Shown: in pieces, positions 26,271-35,594 of the stretch
Layout of the letters: every line of letters starts with the position of its first letter
Position numbering within the stretch: the stretch's first letter is position 1
NCBI GenBank assembly: GCA_015057425.1
Contig: SVEL01000009.1
Span: 1-64,000 of the forward strand
Source: Lachnospiraceae bacterium
GTDB taxonomy: Bacteria; Bacillota; Clostridia; Lachnospirales; Lachnospiraceae
DNA: 64,000 nucleotides
Reading direction: 5' to 3'
The notes under the pieces: model-generated
Database searches by the model: none
What the model saw: the letters and a program-made list of their open reading frames with translations, nothing else
What the model was told of the DNA's origin: nothing
Made by a program: the position numbers and the translations under genes

Positions 26271-27333
26271 CCTTTGATACCTCCTGGAGTGCATTCACCA
26301 AATATTCTTCAGACTTTTTTCTTAATTCATTAATTTTGTCTTCTACTTCATCATAATCAATTTTGTCTATTTCTCTCATATCATTACAAAATATTCTATT
26401 ATCCAATTTCAATAATTCTAATAACAGCTTCACCTTTCCACCTCGAAGCGGATTGAGCATAGCAACAAATTGTTTATGATTGAGTATAGAGAATATAGTT
26501 CCATGGAATGTAGATGGGAAGCAGAAACTTGCTGTTGCAAAAGTTTCCTGCAGCTCTTTTGCTGTAGTAACGTTCATAAACTCGTCTGCCCAATCCTGAT
26601 TCCAACCGACACAACATATCTTTGCATTCTCTTTCTTTGCATATTCTATTATATATTTTCTTTGAGCATCATCGAAATGCTGACCATAAAGGAGAACGTA
26701 TCTATCCTTAGCTTCTTTAACATTTTCCGGAACAAAATATGGATTAAGCAACGTCGGATCAATTACTGTTTCCACTGATAGTTCAGGAACAATTTTTTTG
26801 ACATTCTCTAAACTCTTTACATCTCTGACTGAAATCGCAGTAAATCCTGAAAGACCTCGCTTTATGTCAGAAGCCATTTTATCATCTATAGAAGTAAGTT
26901 TTATCGCACATGTAGCATAAGAAATCAGTGGAATATCCCATCCAATACCAAAATATTCAGGACAGAAACGAATAGAATCCGTACTTGCTGACCATAGCTC
27001 ATCACTGCCTATTACGATACAATCATATCTCTCAGATAATTTTTTTATTTTTTTAATGTTAGCCGGTGAAACATTCAAATCTTTCGTATCATTTTTTATC
27101 ATTCTGAATGAATTATATTGCGGTATCTTCTTTCCAATAATATTTTTGATAAAATTAGGCAAAATAGGATCAAATGTATACATAAAAAACAAGTTCATCC
27201 ATTTATACATTTTTATTTTTTCATTTATCAATTCACAATCATGTCCCATATCCTCCAGTTTTTTTTGAAGAGCTACTGCCTGATGATATGAGCCATAATT
27301 AAATGAATATGTTGTCAACAAACCTATTTTCAT
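26257..27333 (-). CDS. Polysaccharide pyruvyl transferase family protein, 358 aa
   Basis: CsaB/WcaK-like fold: KIGLLTTYSFNYGSYHQAVAL at the N-terminus, CIVIGSDELWS, YVLLYGQHFDD and a C-terminal ASFCFPSTFHGTIFSILNHKQF with the conserved His. It transfers pyruvate from phosphoenolpyruvate onto a sugar as a ketal, adding negative charge. Start: ATG at 27333 preceded by AAGGAGG; the longer frame to 27405 lacks a site. It is translationally coupled to the FrhB-like gene, a recurrent pair. Confidence 0.9.
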   Translation of the reverse strand: MKIGLLTTYSFNYGSYHQAVALQKKLEDMGHDCELINEKIKMYKWMNLFFMYTFDPILPNFIKNIIGKKIPQYNSFRMIKNDTKDLNVSPANIKKIKKLSERYDCIVIGSDELWSASTDSIRFCPEYFGIGWDIPLISYATCAIKLTSIDDKMASDIKRGLSGFTAISVRDVKSLENVKKIVPELSVETVIDPTLLNPYFVPENVKEAKDRYVLLYGQHFDDAQRKYIIEYAKKENAKICCVGWNQDWADEFMNVTTAKELQETFATASFCFPSTFHGTIFSILNHKQFVAMLNPLRGGKVKLLLELLKLDNRIFCNDMREIDKIDYDEVEDKINELRKKSEEYLVNALQEVSKGVRK

Positions 27334-27364
27334 CACTTTCCTCCTTAACTTCACAGTTAAAACA

Positions 27365-28606
27365 CTAATATTTAAAATGCTTATTTGTTGTCCACCAAAC
27401 TGCAATTGTCAATAATAATATATCAACAGCCAAGACAATAAACAAAACATAGTTTATTCCTTCTATTTTATATATTGGTATCATTATCATTGAAATAATT
27501 ATATTTAGTAATATAGCAACACCATTTATTACCATAACTAATTTTTGTTTTCTTTCTACTACCAATATTGCACTTAACCAATACATAACCGCAACCATAA
27601 AAGTTACTATCATTGTTTGCAGTAACAAATAAGAGTATTTTAATATTTCAGCCCCAAACAATAATTTAAGTCCAAAATTGCCAAGTAACAACACTCCAAA
27701 CGTACATACAACAAATATTGCTAAAAAAGCACCGCATACCTGAAAAATCAGCTTTTTAAATGATTTCTCATCTTTATTACTATAATATACTGCATATTCA
27801 GTAACTAATGGCACATAAATCATATTACATGCCGTCTGTATTATAACCGTTGGTGTCGCTATTGATGAATAAATTCCCAATATTTCCTCGCCCACATATA
27901 GTTCTAAGAAAAAACGTGCAACCGATACCATTCCCGTCATAAAAACCGCATTAATCATCAACGGAAAATTTTCTTTTAGTAGCAAACAAATTTTTTTCCA
28001 GTCTATCTTTTTACTAAAATCAGAAAGCTTTTTACATATATTAAAATCGTATGCCAATGTAATTAGTATGCTTAATAAAGTCATAGCCAATAAACTAATC
28101 ATCAAATCGCCTGTCAACTTAATGGTTGCGGTAAAACTTAACAAAGTAAGAATTCCTCTTATAATATAAGATTTCCCAACAAAATCCATTCTATATTTCT
28201 TTTGTTGAATTCCTTGAAAAACATCAATAAATGATTCGCTTATTTTAAACACAAAATACACTATAATACAAGCACTTTGGTAAAAACTATAATGAGTACT
28301 GTTTATAAGTACAAACAACAGGCATATAAACGTACTGCTCAAACAAGTTATACACCTTGTAACAACATATTCTATATCATTATATTTATTTTCTATATCT
28401 GACACCTGATAATGCTTAAGTCCAAATGTGCTTATTGTAAAAAATATATTATTTACAGACATTGCTAAAGATAAAATCCCGGCATTTTCATAATTTGAAA
28501 ACCAAACAACAACTATTGTAATCAGCCACTGGCAAAACAAATACACAAATGAACCGATTGTATTGTATAACATATTCTGCTTAACAGATAATTTTTTACT
28601 TTCCAT
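27365..28606 (-). CDS. Wzx-type flippase (MOP superfamily polysaccharide transporter), 413 aa
   Basis: About twelve to fourteen hydrophobic helices are spread evenly, starting QNMLYNTIGSFVYLFCQW. The pattern is that of the polysaccharide-specific transport family that moves undecaprenyl-linked repeat units across the membrane. It is the first gene of the polysaccharide run. No Wzy polymerase is obvious nearby, yet a Wzm/Wzt exporter is also present. The ribosome binding site is weak. Confidence 0.88.
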   Translation of the reverse strand: MESKKLSVKQNMLYNTIGSFVYLFCQWLITIVVVWFSNYENAGILSLAMSVNNIFFTISTFGLKHYQVSDIENKYNDIEYVVTRCITCLSSTFICLLFVLINSTHYSFYQSACIIVYFVFKISESFIDVFQGIQQKKYRMDFVGKSYIIRGILTLLSFTATIKLTGDLMISLLAMTLLSILITLAYDFNICKKLSDFSKKIDWKKICLLLKENFPLMINAVFMTGMVSVARFFLELYVGEEILGIYSSIATPTVIIQTACNMIYVPLVTEYAVYYSNKDEKSFKKLIFQVCGAFLAIFVVCTFGVLLLGNFGLKLLFGAEILKYSYLLLQTMIVTFMVAVMYWLSAILVVERKQKLVMVINGVAILLNIIISMIMIPIYKIEGINYVLFIVLAVDILLLTIAVWWTTNKHFKY

Positions 28607-28682
28607 TTTTCTATCTCATTTCTCTAAGATAATTCTCCGTCAGTTTTAATACAAAATCAACATATCCATCAATAATCAACAA

Positions 28683-28701
28683 GGACTTTATCATAAAGTC
28701 C
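28683..28701 (-). terminator. Likely leuA terminator
   Basis: GGACTTTAT and ATAAAGTCC form a 9-bp stem with a one-base centre, 34 bp after the leuA stop. The downstream T tract is interrupted, so termination may be partial and let transcription run into the polysaccharide genes. Confidence 0.5.
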
Positions 28702-28734
28702 TGTTGTCATAATTATTTCTTCTGTTTTATTTTT

Positions 28735-30414
28735 CTATCTTGCCAATCTGTTAAGTGCACTGAATACGGCTCTGATTGATGCTCTTGTGATGTTTGTACT
28801 CTGACCTACACCATATGTTACCCTGCCTGAATCAAGGTCCATAACTGCCACGTAGGCAGCAGCTTTTGCATGCGAACCTTCGCCCAATGCGTGTTCGTTA
28901 TAGTCATAAATCTTAAAGTTAACATGTGCCATATCCATAAGACAATGCTTAACGGCATCAATAGGACCGTTACCGATTCTGTCGACCTTAAAGCTTTCAC
29001 CCTTGTACATAAATTCAAGCTTAGCAAGAGTATCTCCGCCATCCTTATGTTCATCAAGGTCTGCAATCTTACAGCTGATAAACTTAAATGGTGTTTCTTT
29101 GTCTGTATTATGTGTAAGATATTCTTCTGTAAATTTATCCATAATTGTATCCGGTGATACTTCACCCTGAGCTTCTGCAATCTTCTGGATAACATCAGCA
29201 AATTCTTTATGCATTCCCTTTGGAAGCTTGTATCCAAAGTATGTATCCATAACAAAGGCTACGCCACCCTTACCTGACTGACTGTTAATACGTACAATCG
29301 GCTCGTATTCTCTACCAACATCACTTGGGTCAATCGGAAGATACGGAACCTCCCAAATCTCGCTTCCGCGTGCTTTCATAGCTGCAAGGCCCTTGTTAAT
29401 AGCATCCTGATGCGAACCTGAGAAAGCTGTAAATACAAGCTTGCCTGCATATGGATGTCTCATACCTACAGGCATTTTGCAACATCTTTCATATACTTCT
29501 ATAATCTCATTGATATGTTCAAGATGAAGTTCAGGATTAATACCCTGTGAGAACATATTATAAGCAACATTAAGAATATCTACGTTACCTGTTCTTTCAC
29601 CATTTCCGAAAAGTGTACCTTCTACTCTGTCTGCACCTGCTATCATGGCAAGCTCTGTAGCTGCAACACCTGTACCCCTGTCATTATGCGGATGGATACT
29701 TAATATAATCTTGTCTCTGTCTTTAAAATGCTTATGCATCCATTCAATCTGGTCTGCATATACATTCGGTGTATTCATTTCTACTGTCGCCGGAAGATTA
29801 AAGATAATCTTATTATCTACAGTTGGTTCCCAAATATCCTGTACTGCAGTACATACTTCAAGAGCATAATCAAGTTCTGTACCTGTAAAGCTTTCCGGTG
29901 AGTATTCAAGAATAATCTTACCAGGGAAGTTCTTTGCTCTTTCCTTAACCATCTTAGTTCCTTCAATGGCTATCTGCTTGATTTCTTCTTTGCTCTTATT
30001 AAACACAACATCTCTCTGTAATGTAGATGTGGAGTTATAAATATGTACAACTGCCTGTTTGATTCCTCTAAGTGATTCAAACGTTCTGTCGATAAGATGT
30101 TCTCTACACTGAACAAGAACCTGAATAACTACATCATCAGGGATAAGCTTTCTGTCTACAAGCTGACGTAAAAAGTCATACTCTATCTGTGATGCTGATG
30201 GGAAACCTATTTCTATTTCCTTAAAACCAAGCTTAACAAGAAGATTGAACATCTCTATCTTCTCTTCCACGACCATTGGCTCTATAAGCGCCTGGTTACC
30301 GTCTCTAAGATCAACACTACACCATATAGGCGCCTTCATAATTTCCTTATTAGGCCATTCTCTTTCTTTATAATCTACAACCGGTACTCTCTTATATTTC
30401 TTATAATTTAACAT
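28735..30414 (-). CDS. leuA: 2-isopropylmalate synthase, long type, 559 aa
   Basis: First committed step of leucine biosynthesis: acetyl-CoA plus 2-ketoisovalerate. The catalytic TIM barrel carries SVDLRDGNQAL, HPHNDRGTG and FGNGERTGNVDI. The C-terminal LeuA dimer/regulatory domain (about 430-555) ends in the family's VTYGVGQSTNITRASIRAV. Length and N-terminus (KAPIWCSVDLRDGNQ) place it in the 550-residue group also found in Corynebacterium. Start: ATG with AAAGGA upstream. Only 37 bp separate it from the preceding glycosyltransferase, leaving no space for a T-box or leader peptide. Other leu genes are not nearby. Confidence 0.95.
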   Translation of the reverse strand: MLNYKKYKRVPVVDYKEREWPNKEIMKAPIWCSVDLRDGNQALIEPMVVEEKIEMFNLLVKLGFKEIEIGFPSASQIEYDFLRQLVDRKLIPDDVVIQVLVQCREHLIDRTFESLRGIKQAVVHIYNSTSTLQRDVVFNKSKEEIKQIAIEGTKMVKERAKNFPGKIILEYSPESFTGTELDYALEVCTAVQDIWEPTVDNKIIFNLPATVEMNTPNVYADQIEWMHKHFKDRDKIILSIHPHNDRGTGVAATELAMIAGADRVEGTLFGNGERTGNVDILNVAYNMFSQGINPELHLEHINEIIEVYERCCKMPVGMRHPYAGKLVFTAFSGSHQDAINKGLAAMKARGSEIWEVPYLPIDPSDVGREYEPIVRINSQSGKGGVAFVMDTYFGYKLPKGMHKEFADVIQKIAEAQGEVSPDTIMDKFTEEYLTHNTDKETPFKFISCKIADLDEHKDGGDTLAKLEFMYKGESFKVDRIGNGPIDAVKHCLMDMAHVNFKIYDYNEHALGEGSHAKAAAYVAVMDLDSGRVTYGVGQSTNITRASIRAVFSALNRLAR

Positions 30415-30451
30415 ATATTAATCCTTTCTTATTTACCTTATATTTATAACA

Positions 30452-31366
30452 CTATACCCAATAATTTTTGTTCATGGTACATAGCTCTACCATATCTTTA
30501 GGCAGCTTATCATATAGCTTTCCCAAACGATATCCCACAAACTTTGCCCCACTATGTAGGACTAACTTAGGTAGTAGCAGATACTCTTCGCTTTCAATCA
30601 AATATTTTGCAGTATCCATAACCAATCGTATTCCTTCATTTTCTGTTTTCATCTTGCTGTTAAAAACTTCCGGAAACTGTTTATGTGACACTCCAAGGTC
30701 AAAGTTTCTTGTAAACTGCTGCCATGCACTGTAATTATGTGAATGAACCACCAATGCTTTTGATGCATATAGCTTCCTATATGAAGCCTTTAGGGCTCTT
30801 GATGCATAAATCATATCTTCGTTAAATATGGTCTTTAACGGAAATCCGCCTATTTCATCATAATATGCCGTTCTGTATGCTGCACACACATCTGAACAAA
30901 AATATGCTTTAATTCCAATACTTTCAACATCATCTTCTGATGTAAGTATATCATCATCGCCATAATTAAATGCTCTGGTATACTTCTCAATAACTCCGGC
31001 TTTTTTGGATGGTAGCTGTTTTGCATACGTTACAGCTATGGTTTCATCGTCTGCCATTGGCACAACAAGTTCTTCTATAAGCCTTGAATTTACCGGCATC
31101 GCATCTTGAGTCATATATATATTATAATCACCAACTAACAGTTTCATAGCCATATCTCTGGTTCCGCCATGGTCAAACTGATCTTTGGTGATGTGCACAA
31201 TATCAACATTATTAAATTGTTTGTAATCGTCCTCGGACAGATATTCTTCGTCTGTATTAATGATAAGAATTCTGTCCGGTACAATCGTCTGCTTATTAAG
31301 CCTTATTATAATTTCTTTCAAGCGGCTGTCAGGACGATATGTTGGAATCGCTACATTTACTTTCAT
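30452..31366 (-). CDS. Glycosyltransferase family 2 (rhamnosyltransferase-like), 304 aa
   Basis: GT2 of the RfbN/WchF-like group: VNVAIPTYRPDSRLKEII, QFDHGGTRDMAM, YMTQDAMP (DxD-like) and FNEDMIYASRAL. These resemble L-rhamnosyl transferases of wall polysaccharide synthesis. Start: ATG at 31366 after GAGGTAG. It sits between the HPr-like gene and leuA, outside the main polysaccharide locus. Confidence 0.88.
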   Translation of the reverse strand: MKVNVAIPTYRPDSRLKEIIIRLNKQTIVPDRILIINTDEEYLSEDDYKQFNNVDIVHITKDQFDHGGTRDMAMKLLVGDYNIYMTQDAMPVNSRLIEELVVPMADDETIAVTYAKQLPSKKAGVIEKYTRAFNYGDDDILTSEDDVESIGIKAYFCSDVCAAYRTAYYDEIGGFPLKTIFNEDMIYASRALKASYRKLYASKALVVHSHNYSAWQQFTRNFDLGVSHKQFPEVFNSKMKTENEGIRLVMDTAKYLIESEEYLLLPKLVLHSGAKFVGYRLGKLYDKLPKDMVELCTMNKNYWV

Positions 31367-31398
31367 TATCAAACTACCTCTTAACCGATTACATAAAA

Positions 31399-31692
31399 TT
31401 ATAACTTATTCTCATTTTTCATATTATCATATTCAATAAATCCGATGTTTGCTGCCTTAACAAGTGTTTCCAATGCTTCTACTTCATCTTCACCTTCACA
31501 TGATATTTCTATTTCATCACCGCTCTTTACGCAAGCTCCCAAAATACTAAGCACACTTTTTGCATTTGCAATAGTATTTTTTGTAGAAAAAGATATATGT
31601 GATTTAAATTTCATTGCTTCCTTACAAAATATTCCGGCCGGTCTCAAATGAAGACCTGAACCATCTTTAATTGTTACTTTTTCACTTACCAT
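31399..31692 (-). CDS. HPr-family phosphocarrier protein, 97 aa
   Basis: HPr fold with phosphorylatable His15 in GLHLRPAG and regulatory Ser46 in NAKSVLSILG, followed by G..I.I...G.DE..A. Both the PTS site and the HPr-kinase site are present, so it could serve sugar phosphotransfer and carbon catabolite control. It is about 10 residues longer than typical HPr, with a charged C-terminal tail. No PTS enzyme is near. Start: ATG with GGAGG upstream. Read from the cda operon. Confidence 0.9.
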   Translation of the reverse strand: MVSEKVTIKDGSGLHLRPAGIFCKEAMKFKSHISFSTKNTIANAKSVLSILGACVKSGDEIEISCEGEDEVEALETLVKAANIGFIEYDNMKNENKL

Positions 31693-31720
31693 GTTGTACC
31701 TCCGTAATCTAATCTGTGAA

Positions 31721-33049
31721 TTATATTATAGCCGGATTTGCACCGGGTTCAGTTGTTTCATCCTCACCCGGATTGATATCATTTCCGCCTGTTTCAGTTT
31801 CCGTTTCTTTCTCGTCAACATTTACCATAATAGTAACTGCTTCTGTCATCTCAATACCATCAGGTAATGTCAGGTGTACTGCAAAAGGATTGGTTCCTAT
31901 CACCGCACCTGTAAGATCAACATATGGAAGTAACGATTCTACTGTAATTGTATCAACAATTTTGTCAGCTCCTTTTAACGTTACTGTTATGTTGCCTGTA
32001 TCTGTTATAGATGCTTCGTAACCATCCGGTATTTTCTTTATCATTACATCTTCAAGACTTATGGTGAACTTCTTAGTTTTTATTTTGCTTCTGTCCACTG
32101 TAATTGTAACCTTTTCATATCCTGATGAAGCATTAACTCCATTCGGAAGAAGTTCAGATATCTTTATGACAAAGGTATCGCTTTCTGATATGTTTTCCAT
32201 ATCTAAAAGTTCCTGTGGAATGACTATCTGGCTAAGTCCTTTTATATCTTTTTCTTTTCCCCAAACTTTTACGTTAGGTTTATTTATAGACGAACCGTTA
32301 ATAATATACTCGGCAAATATTCCTGTTTGGATTTCATAAATTACAGGAACTTCCTTTATGTCATACATCTCGGCTGTAATTCTTACAGAATCATGACTTA
32401 ATGTAATGTCTTCATCCGTATATTCAAGCAATTCCCCTGATGTATTATATAGTGAAAATCCAACGGTAACATCAAGATTATCACCTAATTTACTTATATC
32501 CGCAATAGCTTTCACTTCTTCGATAGACGCTATAATCGACTCAGGACCTGTAATAGTCACAGTGTCAATAGAAGTTTCATAATCACCCATCTGATGCTTA
32601 TCTGCTATCTGCCCGTTAAGAACGACCTCTATAACATATTCCTTGGAAATAACCTTTTCTACGTTAATCTTCATGGTATATGTATTTTGTGTAATTGTCA
32701 GTTTGTTTTCGTATTTTGCTTTTTCATCTGACAAAGTTACCTTTATAGGTATGGCATTAGTCTGTGATAATTCAGTAAAATCCGCTGTAGCTACAAAATC
32801 TTCTGAACTGAGTGAATCAACTATAGACCTTGGTCCTGTTACCATTACATCGCACAAACTACCTGATTTGATTTCATATACCTGTGCATTACCGGTAAGC
32901 TCCGTCTCATTCAGTACCTGAACTTTTATACCACGAACAGTAACTGTCTTGTTTGGATCCTCTATATTCATTACCGTCAGCCACAGAATAACTGCAAAAA
33001 CAACTGACAGTATTTTAAATGTTAAGTTGTTAGTCAGCTTTCTCTTCAT
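31721..33049 (-). CDS. cdaR: CdaR/YbbR-domain regulator of diadenylate cyclase, 442 aa
   Basis: An N-terminal membrane anchor (about 8-28, LTNNLTFKILSVVFAVILWL) is followed by four YbbR repeats of about 80-90 residues outside the membrane (conserved IPV...G and VTGP motifs). It ends in a Thr/Glu/Gly-rich tail with ETETETGG and DETTEPG. CdaR modulates CdaA, which is encoded upstream with a 20-bp overlap. The usual third gene, glmM, is absent. Confidence 0.92.
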   Translation of the reverse strand: MKRKLTNNLTFKILSVVFAVILWLTVMNIEDPNKTVTVRGIKVQVLNETELTGNAQVYEIKSGSLCDVMVTGPRSIVDSLSSEDFVATADFTELSQTNAIPIKVTLSDEKAKYENKLTITQNTYTMKINVEKVISKEYVIEVVLNGQIADKHQMGDYETSIDTVTITGPESIIASIEEVKAIADISKLGDNLDVTVGFSLYNTSGELLEYTDEDITLSHDSVRITAEMYDIKEVPVIYEIQTGIFAEYIINGSSINKPNVKVWGKEKDIKGLSQIVIPQELLDMENISESDTFVIKISELLPNGVNASSGYEKVTITVDRSKIKTKKFTISLEDVMIKKIPDGYEASITDTGNITVTLKGADKIVDTITVESLLPYVDLTGAVIGTNPFAVHLTLPDGIEMTEAVTIMVNVDEKETETETGGNDINPGEDETTEPGANPAII

Positions 33050-33902
33050 TGTCCTTGTGCTTACCTTTCCAAATCTTAAACTTCTTATTTTCTACGTTAT
33101 TGTTTCTTAAACCTAAAAGCATTTCTTTAAGTGTTGTTCCGTCCACATCTCTCGTAAGATTTCCGTTATTTGCCACCGACACCTTTCCCGTTTCTTCTGA
33201 AACAATCAAAACAAATGCGTCTGTAGCTTCGCTGGCACCAAGGCCTGCTCTGTGTCTTGTTCCCAATTCTTTACTGATTCCCATATTATCTGATAATGGC
33301 AGATAACATGTTGCTGATGTCACTCTGTTGGCTCTTATGACAATCGCACCATCGTGTAACGGTGTATTGTGTTCAAATATATTTACAAGAAGCTGGCTTG
33401 TAACAATAGCATCAACTTCTATTCCTGTACGCTCATAATCTTCTAAGCTTATTTCTCTCTCTATAACCATCAGCGCACCTGTCTTTGTCTTCGCAAGTTC
33501 GTAGGTTGCTTTTACAAGTTCAGTAATGGTTTTTTCTGAGATTTCATTATTTTCGTCTTTCTTGCTATCCTCAAAATTAAAGAATCCTTTGAAAATATTA
33601 TTCTGTCCGATTCTTTCAAGGGCTTTTCTAAGTTCCGGTTGGAAGATGATGATAATAGCAATAATTCCAACACTTAATGTCTTATTGGCAAGCCAGAGAA
33701 TTGTATTCAATTGTAAAATTGACGCAAGGACTATAAATCCCAACAGAACAAGAATTCCCTTAAACAGCGTCCATGCTTTTGTCCTTTTAATCCACAGCAA
33801 TACCTGATAGAACAAAAACGACAAAATAGCAATCTCGATAAAGTCCGTAATTCCGACTTTAACAGGCATATATGTGTTAAAAAAATTAAGTACTTCTGCC
33901 AT
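33030..33902 (-). CDS. cdaA: Diadenylate cyclase CdaA, 290 aa
   Basis: Makes c-di-AMP from two ATP at the membrane. Three N-terminal transmembrane helices (about 15-95) lead to the DAC domain with LHDGAIVIRANRV (DGA) and GTRHRAGLGASE (RHR), both intact. c-di-AMP controls potassium and turgor in Firmicutes. Start: ATG at 33902 with GGAAGG upstream; an in-frame GTG at 33920 is less likely. A short acidic/basic tail follows the domain. Confidence 0.95.
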   Translation of the reverse strand: MAEVLNFFNTYMPVKVGITDFIEIAILSFLFYQVLLWIKRTKAWTLFKGILVLLGFIVLASILQLNTILWLANKTLSVGIIAIIIIFQPELRKALERIGQNNIFKGFFNFEDSKKDENNEISEKTITELVKATYELAKTKTGALMVIEREISLEDYERTGIEVDAIVTSQLLVNIFEHNTPLHDGAIVIRANRVTSATCYLPLSDNMGISKELGTRHRAGLGASEATDAFVLIVSEETGKVSVANNGNLTRDVDGTTLKEMLLGLRNNNVENKKFKIWKGKHKDNEEKAD

Positions 33903-33937
33903 CTGCTTTCTTCCTTCCACAAAATTTCAATCTAATT

Positions 33938-34897
33938 TTATTTCTTACCTTCGTCAGGACCTGTAGCCCTTCTTGCATTAATTCTCTTTACCCTTACTTC
34001 CGGTGCCGTAACTTTAATCTTTGGAACAGCCTTTACATAATAGTAATAATCATCATCCTCATACTGAACGATTTCCGTTCTTGAATAATCAACTGTAAGC
34101 ACAAAGAAATCAACTGCAAATGCCAATGCAATACTTACAATACCGCCTACAAGAATACCTGCCACCGACATATGATTACCCATATCAAACTTTAATGAAC
34201 CGATAAGTACAATAATTATATTAAGTGCTCCTCCGGCTGCGATTGCTATATAGTGCGGATAATCTATGGCAAGTCTTCTGATAATGTATACTGCTATGGT
34301 TACCGCAGCAAAAGCTATTATCATAACCCAAAGTGCTTCATCCATAACAGGTTCAAGCGCTATATTTTTAATAAGTGCTAACGGGTCATTGGCTGACAGC
34401 GTAATCAGGTCAGCTCCGTTAACTGCGGCATAATTAATAAAGAAATATAAATAAAGTCCCATTGCCATCGGAATTATTGCAACAGGTGTTGATACTATCC
34501 CTGCAACTATAGGCACAACAAACGGAACCTTAAGTATAAACAATACCGGTACAATCAAAAGATAAATTCCGCTCTTTGGTGTAAATCTGAAAAATATAAG
34601 ATACATTGCTGCAAACATAATCAAAGTTGCTGCAGCAGAATACAGGGATAATCCATACATATTACCTACTATTACAACTGATGTAATAAGGGCAATCGCA
34701 CTTACAGGAAGTAATATGGATGCCAGGGATATCAGCACCATAACTGCTATATTCCCAAGCAAACTGTAATATCCTATCTGTGAATTAATAACAAACAGTG
34801 ATATTAAAGTCAATCCGAATTTAAGCGCAGGATTGATAAACATAGAGTACTGTCTGTATATCTTTTTAAGCTGATCTTTAAATACTAATAACTGCAT
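33938..34897 (-). CDS. Conserved polytopic membrane protein of unknown function, about 319 aa
   Basis: About eight to nine hydrophobic helices are followed by a soluble tail with a Tyr-rich run (DDDYYYYVKAVPKIK) and a basic end. I do not recognise a family with confidence. The start is one of two overlapping ATGs (34900 or 34897) at the ATGATG junction with the upstream gene, so translation is coupled. It lies directly before cdaA with a 35-bp gap, suggesting an envelope role. Confidence 0.75.
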   Translation of the reverse strand: MQLLVFKDQLKKIYRQYSMFINPALKFGLTLISLFVINSQIGYYSLLGNIAVMVLISLASILLPVSAIALITSVVIVGNMYGLSLYSAAATLIMFAAMYLIFFRFTPKSGIYLLIVPVLFILKVPFVVPIVAGIVSTPVAIIPMAMGLYLYFFINYAAVNGADLITLSANDPLALIKNIALEPVMDEALWVMIIAFAAVTIAVYIIRRLAIDYPHYIAIAAGGALNIIIVLIGSLKFDMGNHMSVAGILVGGIVSIALAFAVDFFVLTVDYSRTEIVQYEDDDYYYYVKAVPKIKVTAPEVRVKRINARRATGPDEGKK

Positions 34898-35352
34898 CAT
34901 AACTTTATATCATCTCCGTTCATACGATTTTTTCTGTTTCTTCTCGCTCTTTCTTTTTCCTTTTCTTCGTCCTTATAAAGCTTAAATAACTTTCTTAAGT
35001 CCTCATCATAAGCCTCAAGTTTTTTCTTAGTTGTGTAATACTTTACATTGTAAACTATCAGGGCAACTATTACGTAAGCAACAAGAAAAACCATATACCA
35101 TAACACGATGTCCTTGCCTACCTGCAGCAAGTCCATCTGAGTAATTTCAATCATAAGTTCTTCGATATTTAACATCATCACAGCCCCAACTATTGCCATA
35201 TATATAAATGTTGCAACAATTGCTGAATTAAGAACGTTAAGCCCAACATAATCCGGTCTGTAATATTTTGTTATCTTAAAATCCGACTTACCTTCACGTT
35301 TTTCATATATGGCAAGCTTAGTCATAAGCTTTATCTTCTCTTCATTTAACAT
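34897..35352 (-). CDS. Small membrane protein of unknown function, 151 aa
   Basis: The N-terminus MLNEEKIKLMTKLAIYEK is soluble. Two membrane helices follow (about 40-62 and 85-110), and a highly charged C-terminal coiled coil ends in basic residues (ERARRNRKNRMNG). Start: ATG at 35352 with AAAGGA 9 nt upstream; ATG at 35370 with AGGTGA is an alternative. An extended -10 (TGTTATACT) at about 35440 may drive this gene and the cda operon. Confidence 0.72.
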   Translation of the reverse strand: MLNEEKIKLMTKLAIYEKREGKSDFKITKYYRPDYVGLNVLNSAIVATFIYMAIVGAVMMLNIEELMIEITQMDLLQVGKDIVLWYMVFLVAYVIVALIVYNVKYYTTKKKLEAYDEDLRKLFKLYKDEEKEKERARRNRKNRMNGDDIKL

Positions 35353-35504
35353 TCTTCCATATCCTTTCATAAGAAAGTCACCTATACAAGGTGTAATTGC
35401 AAATGCCAAAGGGCATAATTGCGCATTTTTTATAGTATAACACATTTATGTAATTTATTCTATTTATTTTTACCAATTTTTTGTATTTTAATTATGAAAA
35501 TTAA

Positions 35505-35549
35505 AAGAAGAATGAATGATAATTTTATAAACTCTCATTCATTCTTCTT
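35505..35549. terminator. Bidirectional terminator of the antiporter gene
   Basis: A perfect 15-bp stem (AAGAAGAATGAATGA, 35505-35519 with 35535-35549) is followed on the minus strand by TTTTAATTTT. It separates the antiporter from the cda operon. Confidence 0.75.
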
Positions 35550-35594
35550 ATATCTTATCTTATGTGTTTTGCGCTCATTTTCACTCTTATAAAA

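Noticed and set aside
28607..28734. Dedicated promoter for the polysaccharide locus
   Set aside because: A TTGTAT/TATCTT pair with 17-bp spacing exists but both hexamers are poor; too weak to list as a feature.
30415..30451. T-box or leucine leader before leuA
   Set aside because: Only 37 bp separate leuA from the previous gene; no conserved T-box motif or Leu-rich leader is present.
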